From the NCBI GenBank assembly GCA_009692585.1, contig SHYX01000068.1, positions 1 to 18,392 on the forward strand: a DNA stretch of 18,392 nucleotides, read 5' to 3'. Made by a program: the position numbers and the translations under genes. The notes beneath the pieces are model-generated. The model saw nothing but the letters and a program-made list of their open reading frames with translations, was not told where the DNA came from and ran no database searches. The stretch's first letter is position 1; each line of letters starts with the position of its first letter. Of this stretch, positions 1-6,877 are shown one piece after another. The stretch comes from Myxococcales bacterium (GTDB lineage: Bacteria > Myxococcota > UBA796 > SXON01).

Positions 1-1471
1 CCACCCGGTTGATGCCGCGAACCTCGTTGATGATCCGGTTGGCGATGCGGGTGAGCGCCGATATCGGCACGTCCGCCACGCTCGCGGTCATGCCGTCGGT
101 GCTGTGCACGCAGCGGATGGCGCACACCTCCTCGTAGGTGCGGTTGTCGCCCATCACCCCGACGCTCTTGACGGGGAGCAGCACGGCGAAGCCCTGCCAC
201 AAACCGAGCTGCAGCGGCTCCAGCTCTTCCTGCACGATGGCATCGGCCTCGCGGAGGGTGTGCAAGCGCTGCGGGGTCAGATCGCCGAGGCAGCGCACCG
301 CGAGCCCGGGCCCCGGAAAGGGCTGACGGGAGATTCGCCCTTCGCGCAACCCCAGCTCACGACCGAGCTGACGCACCTCGTCCTTGAACAGCTCGCGCAA
401 GGGCTCGATGAGCGTCATCTTCATGTCGGGCGGGAGCCCGCCCACGTTGTGATGCGACTTGATGGTGGCGCTAGGCCCGCGGAAGCTGACCGACTCGATC
501 ACGTCGGGGTAGAGCGTGCCCTGGGCCAGCCAGTGTGCGCCAGCGTAACGACGGGCTTGTTCTTCGAAGATGCGGATGAAGACCTCGCCGATAATTTTCC
601 GCTTGCGCTCCGGCTCGGACACCCCGCCGAGCGCGGTCAGGAAGCGCTCACCGGCCTCGACGACCGTGAGGTCGAAGTCGGCGAACTCGGCCCGGACCGA
701 CTCGCGCTCGCCCTTTCGCAACAGACCGTTGTCCACGAAAATGCAGTGGAGCCGGCTCCCCAGGGCCACCTGGAGGATGGCCGCGGTGACCGAACTGTCC
801 ACGCCGCCCGACAGCGCGCAGATGACCTCCCCCTCGCCCACCAGAGCCCGGATGCGCGCGACCTGCTCGGCCACGAAGCCCGCCATGGACCAGTCGCCAC
901 GGGCCCCGCAGACCCCCTTCACGAAGTTGGCGAGCATCCGCACCCCGTCCCGGGTGTGGGTGACCTCCGGGTGGAACTGAATGCCGAACTGGCGGGCCGC
1001 AGCGTGCTCGAAGGCGGCGATGGGGCAGGTGTCCGTCGCGGCCGCGACCACGAACCCGGGCGGCATCTCCGCGACCTGGTCGGCGTGGCTCATCCACACC
1101 GGGAGGCTGCCGCTCAGGCCGGCAAACAGCGCCCCTCCCCTCACCTCGACCTCGGCGGGACCATACTCGCGGGCGCCGACCGGGCGCACCTGGCCGCCCT
1201 GCCGATGGGTCAGGAGCTGCATTCCGTAGCAGATCCCCAGCACCGGGACGTCGCGGCGCAGCCACCCGTCGTCGAAGGGTGGCGCGTCGTGATCGTAGAC
1301 ACTGCTCGGACCGCCGCTCAGCACGATGCCGACGAGGTTATCGAAGGCTCGCGGCGCCAGGGTGCACGGGTGGATCTCGCAATACACCCCCAGCTCACGG
1401 ATGCGCCGCGCGATGAGCTGGGTGTACTGCGAACCGAAATCGAGGATCAGGACGAGCTGGTGGGCCGACAT
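1..1471 (-). CDS. guaA: GMP synthase (glutamine-hydrolysing), C-terminus cut by window edge
   Basis: Converts XMP to GMP with ATP and glutamine, the last step of guanine nucleotide synthesis in the cytosol. Reading begins MSAHQLVLILDFGSQYTQ at the ATG at 1471. The N-terminal class I glutamine amidotransferase domain has its nucleophile in GICYGMQ (Cys81) and the other triad residues in QFHPEV (His167, Glu169). The ATP pyrophosphatase domain follows, with its PP-loop SGGVDSS from about residue 221. The dimerisation domain reads through RIANRIINEVRGINRV and then leaves the window. About 490 residues are present against the usual 510-525, so only the last 15 or so are missing. Every key residue checked is intact. 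No Shine-Dalgarno sequence is obvious. A GATAGC hexamer lies 9 bases before the ATG, so the transcript may be leaderless. Two dyads lie upstream and are listed separately. Confidence 0.97.
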   Translation of the reverse strand, partial: MSAHQLVLILDFGSQYTQLIARRIRELGVYCEIHPCTLAPRAFDNLVGIVLSGGPSSVYDHDAPPFDDGWLRRDVPVLGICYGMQLLTHRQGGQVRPVGAREYGPAEVEVRGGALFAGLSGSLPVWMSHADQVAEMPPGFVVAAATDTCPIAAFEHAAARQFGIQFHPEVTHTRDGVRMLANFVKGVCGARGDWSMAGFVAEQVARIRALVGEGEVICALSGGVDSSVTAAILQVALGSRLHCIFVDNGLLRKGERESVRAEFADFDLTVVEAGERFLTALGGVSEPERKRKIIGEVFIRIFEEQARRYAGAHWLAQGTLYPDVIESVSFRGPSATIKSHHNVGGLPPDMKMTLIEPLRELFKDEVRQLGRELGLREGRISRQPFPGPGLAVRCLGDLTPQRLHTLREADAIVQEELEPLQLGLWQGFAVLLPVKSVGVMGDNRTYEEVCAIRCVHSTDGMTASVADVPISALTRIANRIINEVRGINRV

Positions 1472-1493
1472 TGGCCTGCGGCTATCACGCAGA

Positions 1494-1524
1494 GGGGGGA
1501 AAGGCCGCGAGGGCCTCTCCCCCT
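1494..1524. promoter_or_regulatory. Imperfect inverted repeat just upstream of guaA
   Basis: Arms 1494-1506 and 1512-1524 pair over 13 positions with one A-C mismatch and one G-T pair, around a five-base loop. The inner arms are AGGCC and GGCCT. The dyad begins 23 bases before the guaA ATG. If the GATAGC at 1481-1486 (minus strand) is the -10, the dyad covers the -35 region, so an operator is one reading. It could instead be an RNA hairpin in a longer guaA leader, or part of the end of the gene at 1645. No T-tract follows it on the minus strand. Confidence 0.4.
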
Positions 1525-1571
1525 GCCGCGCCATAGCCTCCAGCCTCCAACCTGCGGTTTCCGGCCTGCGG

Positions 1572-1600
1572 CGCGCGTCGCGTTGATAACGCGCCGCGCG
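1572..1600. terminator. Strong GC-rich hairpin between gene 1645-2286 and guaA
   Basis: CGCGTT-GAT-AACGCG forms a perfect 6 bp stem. After one T-C mismatch it extends by a further CGCGCG/CGCGCG pairing, giving about 12 pairs around a three-base loop. It lies 45-73 bases downstream of the stop of the minus-strand gene at 1645, so it may end that transcript. There is no U-run, so the call as an intrinsic terminator is tentative. The rest of 1472-1644 holds no convincing gene. Confidence 0.35.
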
Positions 1601-1644
1601 TGGCGCTCTCCCCCTCTCGGGCGGCCCGGAGCTAACCGGCGCCC

Positions 1645-2286
1645 CTACCGCTTACGAGCCAGCTCCCGACTGAACGCGCCACCGGTGTACGCGTCGATCT
1701 GGGCGGTCAGCTCGGCGCGGCGGAGCTCGTCGGCGACGCGCTTCTTGAGCTCCCCGCCGCTTCCCAGGAGCTGGTCCACCTGGAGGCGACGGCGCTCGAA
1801 GTAGAGGCGGGTGACCTCTTCCAGTACCTTGTCGCGTAGCTTGACGACGTCCTGGGCCTCGTTGATCACCCGGATCTCATCGCTGGACATGATGAGGTCA
1901 CTGAGCTTCCACGACGCTTTCACCGAACCGGTGTGGTAGTAGTCCAGGCCCTGTCCGGTCTCGAAGGGCCCAAACGCCAGGGCGTTGGCCTCCGCCTCGG
2001 TCAGCTCACCGTCATTGCCGGCGTCCTCGGCGGTGTAGTAGCCGTAGTCGGTGCCGAGGCTGCGCTTGTAGTTGTAGTCGAGGGTCAGCGCCGGCAGGGC
2101 CGCCGCCGACTTCGCCGCTTTGAGCCACCGATCCACGTACCGGGGATCGGTCTTGCTGTAGTCCAGCGCCATCTGGTGCACCGCGGCGATGGTGGGTTCA
2201 GCGGAGAATTGCGCCAGCACATCGTCGGCGCTGGAGAACTCACCGGCGAGGGCTGGCGAAAAAAGTAGAGAGAACACGAGGATCAT
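1645..2286 (-). CDS. Exported protein with TolC-like helical segment and EF-hand-like loop
   Basis: 213-residue protein of unknown function. An N-terminal signal peptide ends near LFSPALAG (about residue 15), so it is probably periplasmic or outer-membrane. A segment near 60-75 (AAALPALTLDYNYKRS) and a helix near 135-172 (NEAQDVVKLRDKVLEEVTRL, then YFERRRLQ) resemble the strand/helix pattern of TolC-type outer membrane proteins, but only about half a repeat is present. Residues 88-99 (DAGNDGELTEAE) fit an EF-hand calcium loop, with Gly at position 3. The end, LTAQIDAYTGGAFSR, resembles the end of its upstream neighbour, which suggests a shared domain. Its ATG overlaps the neighbour's TGA in an ATGA junction, indicating translational coupling. 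The function is not known; the TolC comparison is inference. Confidence 0.8.
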   Translation of the reverse strand: MILVFSLLFSPALAGEFSSADDVLAQFSAEPTIAAVHQMALDYSKTDPRYVDRWLKAAKSAAALPALTLDYNYKRSLGTDYGYYTAEDAGNDGELTEAEANALAFGPFETGQGLDYYHTGSVKASWKLSDLIMSSDEIRVINEAQDVVKLRDKVLEEVTRLYFERRRLQVDQLLGSGGELKKRVADELRRAELTAQIDAYTGGAFSRELARKR

Positions 2287-4091
2287 GGGACTGACTCCGA
2301 GTTGCGCGACCGGGCATAGGCCCCGTCGGTGTAAAGATCGAGACGAGCGGCCGCTTCCTGAAGATCGAGGGCGCGCGTCACCTGTCCGGCCAGCGAGGGC
2401 GGGGTCTCGCCGGCATCGAGGCGTTGGATGGTGCTCCAGGCGCCGGCGACCTGGTCGGCCACCAGCTGCCGGTATTTACGCATCCCCTGCGCGGCGGCGG
2501 TCGCGACGAAGGCTTCGGAGCCGCCGCCCACGAGCCTGCCATCCACGGTGTAGAGCTCGTCGAGGGTGGCGCCATCCTGCACGGCGTAGGCGTCGTCGAA
2601 GTTCGCCGTCCCGGCGGTGAGCGCGGCGCAGGCGCCGAAACAGGCGGAGGTGCCGAAGTACACGGCGCCGTCTCCGTTCTCCACGGTCTGGGCCGACAAC
2701 GGGGCCGACGACCGGCCACGGTCGGAGTCGATCTGCACGTCGACCGTGAGCGTGGGCAAGAGCGCCCGCTCCGCGATCGCCCCCACCTGGAGCACCGCGA
2801 GGTCGAGGCCCTGGCGGCGCGTGGAGACGTCCACCAAAAAACCGAGGAGCGCCTGATCCTCCACGGTGACGACGCCGGTGCGCGCGTACGCCGCCGCATC
2901 GCGCTCGGCCCCGAGGCGCCAGATCGAACCCGACCCGGCCGCCACCGCCTGATTGCCGACGACGACCAGATCGCGGATGTCGGGGTCCTGGAGGCCTGCG
3001 AAGACCGGATGCCAGGTGACCCCGCCGTCCATCGACTCCCACACGCCGTCATGGCCCCAGGCCGCGATGTGCCCCTGGCCCTCAAGCTGAGCCAGCCCGC
3101 GCAGGCCGGCGAGCACCTGCCGTCCGGCGCGGTAGAAGCTCTTGCCCGCGTCGTCACTGCGGAGGAGACCGGACGGGGTGCCCACCCACAGCCCACCCAC
3201 CCAGCCCGGGTCAGGCAGGAGCGCGGTGACGACCCCCGACAGCGGCAGTCGTGCCCAGCGCAGGCCGTCGCGGCTGGAGAACAGGCCCGCCCGGGTACCC
3301 GCGAGCACCTGACCCTGGAACTCCACCAGCGCATCGACCTGGAGGCCATCGGTGACGTCGACGGTGTCGAACCACCGCTCGCCCCCGTCCGGCGAGACCC
3401 GCACCCCGGTCGTCGTGCCGGCCATCACGATGTCGAGCGACGGGACCGACAGGAACCGCCACGCGTCCGCCGCGCGATCGGTGCGCCGCCAGTGCACGCC
3501 GCCGTCGACAGAGCGCCAGATGCCGTCGCCCCGGCCCGCGAGCGCCACCTGGCCGTCCGCCGGATCGAACCACACCACCGCGGGCCGATCCTCGTCGTCG
3601 GCGTCAAGCACGGGGTCCATGACGGCGCGGTCGATGTCTGCGGAGCGCTGAGCGGCCTCCTCGGGGATCGCCCCGTCCGGATCGCTGGCACCGACGTCCT
3701 CACCGGTGGCCTCCGCCTCGAGCTCGACGCGCTGCTGTTCCTCCGCCGTGGTGTCCTCGCGGGTGCGCTCGAGCTCCTCTTCGAGCGCGACCTCCCCGTC
3801 AAGCAGTACCTGCTCGTCGTCCACACCCACGCGCTCGCTCGGCGCGCGCAACACCCGCGACCACGTGCGCGCGCCGTCCAACGACCGCCAGAGGCTGCCA
3901 TCCTCCAAGCCCAGCAGCCACGCGCCGCCATCTGGCGCCCGCGCGAGCCGGAACAGGCGCTCCTCCATGCGCGAGGTGCCTCGATCCTCCCGCCACGTCG
4001 CCCCCGAGGCGATCGACACCGGCGTCGGGCCCGCGAGCAGGGGCTCCTGGGCCAAGGCCGACCAGACGAGGAGGAGGCAAAGGTGCAGCAT
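2283..4091 (-). CDS. Exported Asp-box (Ycf48/BNR-like) beta-propeller protein
   Basis: 602 residues with a signal peptide (cleavage near WSALAQ, about residue 15). At least six Asp-box motifs (S-x-D-x-G-x-x-W type) mark propeller blades: SLDGARTW (about 70), SVDGGVHW (194), SPDGGERW (233), SRDGLRW (273), SDDAGKSF (312) and SMDGGVTW (353). Between the first and second box is an acidic, Glu-rich insert at about 90-170, probably an exposed loop. Residues 410-602 form a separate domain. It has two nearby cysteines (TSACFGAC) that could form a disulphide, and an end (AARLDLYTDGAYARSR) like that of the downstream gene. Such propellers act as sialidase or Vps10-like scaffolds or as Ycf48 assembly factors; no catalytic site is visible here. 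A scaffold or binding role outside the cytoplasm is inferred. It is probably transcribed from the promoter at 4101-4129 with almost no leader. Confidence 0.85.
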   Translation of the reverse strand: MLHLCLLLVWSALAQEPLLAGPTPVSIASGATWREDRGTSRMEERLFRLARAPDGGAWLLGLEDGSLWRSLDGARTWSRVLRAPSERVGVDDEQVLLDGEVALEEELERTREDTTAEEQQRVELEAEATGEDVGASDPDGAIPEEAAQRSADIDRAVMDPVLDADDEDRPAVVWFDPADGQVALAGRGDGIWRSVDGGVHWRRTDRAADAWRFLSVPSLDIVMAGTTTGVRVSPDGGERWFDTVDVTDGLQVDALVEFQGQVLAGTRAGLFSSRDGLRWARLPLSGVVTALLPDPGWVGGLWVGTPSGLLRSDDAGKSFYRAGRQVLAGLRGLAQLEGQGHIAAWGHDGVWESMDGGVTWHPVFAGLQDPDIRDLVVVGNQAVAAGSGSIWRLGAERDAAAYARTGVVTVEDQALLGFLVDVSTRRQGLDLAVLQVGAIAERALLPTLTVDVQIDSDRGRSSAPLSAQTVENGDGAVYFGTSACFGACAALTAGTANFDDAYAVQDGATLDELYTVDGRLVGGGSEAFVATAAAQGMRKYRQLVADQVAGAWSTIQRLDAGETPPSLAGQVTRALDLQEAAARLDLYTDGAYARSRNSESVP

Positions 4092-4100
4092 GCGCCGCGC

Positions 4101-4129
4101 AGCCTACGGCGGCGCCCCGTCAGGGTCAA
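4101..4129 (-). promoter_or_regulatory. Sigma-70-type promoter of the propeller gene
   Basis: On the minus strand, TTGACC (4129-4124) and TAGGCT (4106-4101) are separated by exactly 17 bases. Transcription would start about 3 bases before the ATG at 4091. No Shine-Dalgarno sequence is seen, so the transcript would be nearly leaderless. Confidence 0.5.
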
Positions 4130-4135
4130 CCCGAC
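4119..4135. promoter_or_regulatory. Dyad in the divergent promoter region
   Basis: GTC-A-GGGT-CA-ACCC-GAC is a near-perfect inverted repeat with one extra base. It overlaps the -35 of the minus-strand propeller gene and lies 18 bases before the amidohydrolase ATG. It could be an operator serving both directions. It is short and may be chance. Confidence 0.3.
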
Positions 4136-4152
4136 ATGATAGCCCGCGCACC

Positions 4153-5451
4153 ATGAAGCGACCGTGGCCCCTGGTCTTCAAAGGCGCGCGCGTCCTGGTC
4201 TGCGACGAGGCCGGCACCACCCTCGATGCCGACGTCGCCGTCTCCGGCGAACGCATCGTCGCCATCGGGACCCAACTTCACGGGTTCGACGAGGTGGACT
4301 GTCGAGGCCGCTGGCTGCTGCCCGGCTTTGTCCAGACCCACGTTCACCTGGTCCAGACCTTGTTCCGCGGCCTCGCCGACGACCTGGAGCTGATGGACTG
4401 GCTCGGCACGCGCATCTGGCCGCTGGAGCGGGCCCACGACATCGACAGCACCGCCACCTCGGCGCGCCTCGGCATCCACGAGTTGCTGAGCGGTGGCACC
4501 ACCGCAGTGCTGGACATGGCGACGGTCGCGCACACCGACGCGATCTTCGACGTCGCCGCGTCAACCGGACTGCGACTGACCTGTGGCAAGGCGCAGATGG
4601 ACCGGGACAACGAAGCCGGTTTGTCCGAGCCGCTCGACCTCTCCATGCGCAGCGCGAACGATCTCGCCGACCGTTGGCATGGCCGTGGCCGGCTGCGCTA
4701 TGCCTACGCGCCCCGGTTCGTGCCGAGCTGTACCGACGAACTGCTCGCCGCGACCGCGATCGACGCCCGCAAGCGCGGGTGCCTCATCCACACCCACGCG
4801 AGCGAGAACCGGAACGAGGTCGAGTTGGTCCGCTCGCTCACCGGGCGCGACAACGTCGAACACCTCGACGCCATCGGACTTTCCGGGCCGGACGTGCTGT
4901 TGGCGCACTGCATCCACCTCAGCGAGCGCGAGGAGGCCCTGCTCGCGACCACCGGCACCCGGGTGCTCCACTGCCCGTCCAGCAATCTGAAGCTCGCCAG
5001 CGGCGTGGCCAGGATTCCGGAATTGCTGGCGCGTGGGGTGCACGTGTCGCTGGGGGCGGACGGGGCGCCGTGCAACAACCGCCTCGACGCCTTCGCGGAG
5101 ATGCGTCTGGCGGCGCTGATCCACAAACCGCGCGTCGGCCCCCAGGCGATGGACGCGCGCACCGTGCTCGGCCTGATGACCCGCGAGGGTGCGGCCGCCC
5201 TGGGGCTCGACGCGGGAACCGTGGAAGTGGGGCGCCTCGCCGACCTCGTGCTGCTGGACCCCCGGAGACTGTGGACGGGCGGCGATCCCTACTCGGCGGT
5301 GGTCTACCAGATGGATACGCGCTGCGTGGAGGGCGTGTGGATCGGCGGCGCGCGGGTCTGCACCGACGGGGAGACCGGTCCCGACCTGGCTTCGCTGGCG
5401 ACCGAAGCCGACGCGGCGTTGGCGCGTGTCCGCGCCCGTGCCGGAATCTGA
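4153..5451 (+). CDS. Amidohydrolase, nucleobase/nucleoside deaminase type (ATZ/TRZ-like)
   Basis: 432-residue cytosolic metal-dependent hydrolase of the family that includes S-adenosylhomocysteine/methylthioadenosine deaminase, guanine and 8-oxoguanine deaminases and chlorohydrolases. Metal-site residues are in the expected order: HVH (His63, His65) in PGFVQTHVHLVQTLFRG, a His in IHTHASEN (213-215), His252/His255 in AHCIH, and Asp303 in LGADGAPCNNR. The QTLFRG and DGAPCNNRLDAFAEMRLAAL segments are typical of this subfamily. The N-terminal strand segment and C-terminal GRLADLVLLD complete the composite fold. The ATG at 4153 gives the family's usual N-terminus. A GATAGC hexamer lies 9 bases upstream and no Shine-Dalgarno is seen. 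xdhC begins 3 bases after the stop, so a purine substrate such as guanine or an oxidised purine is likely. The exact substrate cannot be read from sequence. Confidence 0.9.
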   Translation: MKRPWPLVFKGARVLVCDEAGTTLDADVAVSGERIVAIGTQLHGFDEVDCRGRWLLPGFVQTHVHLVQTLFRGLADDLELMDWLGTRIWPLERAHDIDSTATSARLGIHELLSGGTTAVLDMATVAHTDAIFDVAASTGLRLTCGKAQMDRDNEAGLSEPLDLSMRSANDLADRWHGRGRLRYAYAPRFVPSCTDELLAATAIDARKRGCLIHTHASENRNEVELVRSLTGRDNVEHLDAIGLSGPDVLLAHCIHLSEREEALLATTGTRVLHCPSSNLKLASGVARIPELLARGVHVSLGADGAPCNNRLDAFAEMRLAALIHKPRVGPQAMDARTVLGLMTREGAAALGLDAGTVEVGRLADLVLLDPRRLWTGGDPYSAVVYQMDTRCVEGVWIGGARVCTDGETGPDLASLATEADAALARVRARAGI

Positions 5452-5454
5452 CCG

Positions 5455-6249
5455 ATGACCGACACCCGCCTCTGGCAAGCCCTGATCGACGCCGCGACCC
5501 GTGGCGAGTCCGTTGCACTGACGACGGTTGTCGCGGTCAACGGCTCGGCGCCACGAGGCTCCGGGGCGCGGATGGTGGTGTGGCCGGATGGGAGCAGCCT
5601 GGGCACGGTCGGGGGCGGGCAGTTCGAGCAGAAGGTCATCGAGGCCGCGCTCGCCGCGATGGCCGCCGGCGCTCCTAGGCGCTACTCGGTGCACCTCACC
5701 CGCGACCTCGGCATGTGCTGTGGAGGCGCAATGGACGTGTTCATCGAGCCCCTACGCCCCGTCGACCGCCTGCTCCTCTTCGGAGCCGGCCACGTGGCCA
5801 GGCCGACCGCGCTTTTCGCCCGCGAGGCCGGCTGGGCGGTGACCGTCATCGACGACCGGGACGAACTCCTGACCGAGGCGCGCTTTCCCGGTTGTGATCG
5901 TGTCGGACGCGAGCCTCGCGCCTTCGCGCGCACCCTCGATGGCGACCCACGCGGCTGGGTCTTCCTGGTCACCCACGATCACCAACTGGACCAGGACCTC
6001 TTGGAGGTGCTCTTGGCGAAGCAATGGGCCTGGATCGGTCTGATCGGGAGCCGGACCAAGGTCGCGAAATTCCGCTTGCGCCTGCGCGCGGCGGGCGTGA
6101 GCGAGGCGCAGATCGCGCGCGTGAGCGGCCCGGTGGGCCTCGACATCGGCGCCGAGACCCCTGAAGAGATCGCCATCGCCGTGTTGGCGGAGATGGTGCG
6201 CACCCGCCGCGGCGTGACCCGGCCCCCGGGGCTCTTGCGGCTGCCCTGA
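5455..6249 (+). CDS. xdhC: XdhC-family molybdenum cofactor insertion/maturation protein
   Basis: 264 residues. XdhC-type proteins bind and sulfurate or deliver molybdenum cofactor to xanthine dehydrogenase-like enzymes. The N-terminal XdhC/CoxI domain has TVVAVNGSAPRGSGARM, GTVGGGQFE and the cysteine motif MCCGGAMDVF (Cys88, Cys89). The C-terminal Rossmann domain starts at LLLFGAGHVARP (about 107) and continues with VTHDHQLDQDLL, WIGLIGSRTK and PVGLDIGAETPEEIAIAVLAE, all typical. It follows the amidohydrolase by 3 bases and is surely in its operon. No xanthine dehydrogenase subunit gene is in the window, so the client enzyme must be encoded elsewhere. The 3' end meets the opposite-strand gene with a 4-base gap. 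Confidence 0.93.
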   Translation: MTDTRLWQALIDAATRGESVALTTVVAVNGSAPRGSGARMVVWPDGSSLGTVGGGQFEQKVIEAALAAMAAGAPRRYSVHLTRDLGMCCGGAMDVFIEPLRPVDRLLLFGAGHVARPTALFAREAGWAVTVIDDRDELLTEARFPGCDRVGREPRAFARTLDGDPRGWVFLVTHDHQLDQDLLEVLLAKQWAWIGLIGSRTKVAKFRLRLRAAGVSEAQIARVSGPVGLDIGAETPEEIAIAVLAEMVRTRRGVTRPPGLLRLP

Positions 6250-6253
6250 CGCG

Positions 6254-6877
6254 CTACCCGCGCTTCCCATTGCGGAGTGAATCCTCCACCAACTCCATCA
6301 GCCGCTCGAACTTGATCGGCTTCTCGATGTAGCCGTCGAAGCCCTCAGCACGCGCACGCTGCTCGGTCGCGGCGTCGCGGAAGGCGGTGCAGGCGATGAC
6401 CGGGGTCGTCTTCATCTGCGGGTCCTTCCTGAGCATGCGCAGGACCTCGAAGCCGTCCATGTCCGGCATCAGGATGTCCATCAGCACGACGGCAGGTCGG
6501 AATCGGGCCACAGCGACGCCCGCCGAGAACCCGCTGCCAGCGATCTCGACCTCGAAGTTGCCCTTCAGCTGCAAATAATCAGCCGCGGTCTGCGCAAAAT
6601 CGAACTCATCATCGACGATCAAGACTCTACGAGCCGAGGGCGGTGCGTCGTTGGGCGCGCCGCTGAGCTCGTGAGCGACCGGATAGTTGTGGGCTCGGGC
6701 GAACGCGACCACGTCTTCGAGGCGGAGTCGGCGGTGGCCACCCGGAGTGCGGTGTGCACTCAACAAGCCGCTATTGACCCAATTGACCACGGTGGGCGGA
6801 GAGACGCCGAGAAACTTCGCCACCTGGAAGGTGGTGAAAAAGGTCGGACCGATCTTCTCCTGCTTCTTCCTACCCAT
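6254..6877 (-). CDS. DNA-binding response regulator: MerR/excisionase-type HTH followed by receiver domain
   Basis: About 207 residues. Residues 12-68 are an excisionase/BldC-like winged helix (FTTFQVAKFLGVSPPTVVNW, then a TPGGHRRLR segment). A proline/alanine linker leads to a CheY-like receiver (about 84-205) with every key residue: the acidic pair in LIVDDE, phospho-acceptor Asp134 in VVLMDILMPDMDG, Thr164 in IACTAF and Lys186 in YIEKP. The HTH-first, receiver-last order is the reverse of most response regulators. The upstream kinase gene ends in TGA overlapping this ATG (TGATG), so the two are translationally coupled. A TTG one codon earlier (6880) is an alternative start; a GGAGG lies 9 bases before that TTG and 12 before the ATG. 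It is the likely output of the kinase encoded immediately upstream. Confidence 0.9.
   Translation of the reverse strand: MGRKKQEKIGPTFFTTFQVAKFLGVSPPTVVNWVNSGLLSAHRTPGGHRRLRLEDVVAFARAHNYPVAHELSGAPNDAPPSARRVLIVDDEFDFAQTAADYLQLKGNFEVEIAGSGFSAGVAVARFRPAVVLMDILMPDMDGFEVLRMLRKDPQMKTTPVIACTAFRDAATEQRARAEGFDGYIEKPIKFERLMELVEDSLRNGKRG

Noticed and set aside
1525..1570. Short direct repeats (GCCTCCA twice, CCTGCGG twice) upstream of guaA
   Set aside because: Only two irregular copies each, with no array structure; not a CRISPR or a meaningful tandem repeat.
104..1804. Long plus-strand open frame opposite guaA
   Set aside because: Arg/His/Pro-rich translation with no family signature; guaA on the minus strand accounts for the coding signal. 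Long antisense frames are expected at this GC content.
2424..4139. Long plus-strand open frame opposite the Asp-box propeller gene
   Set aside because: Mirror of a gene with repeated Asp boxes; its low-complexity translation has no domain.
3706..4152. Upstream in-frame extension of the amidohydrolase
   Set aside because: Ser/Arg-rich text overlapping the opposite gene; the family N-terminus begins at the ATG at 4153.
4136..4156. Mini-ORF of six codons before the amidohydrolase, its TGA overlapping the ATG
   Set aside because: No ribosome binding site and too short to separate from chance; it contains the GATAGC hexamer that is more simply read as a -10.
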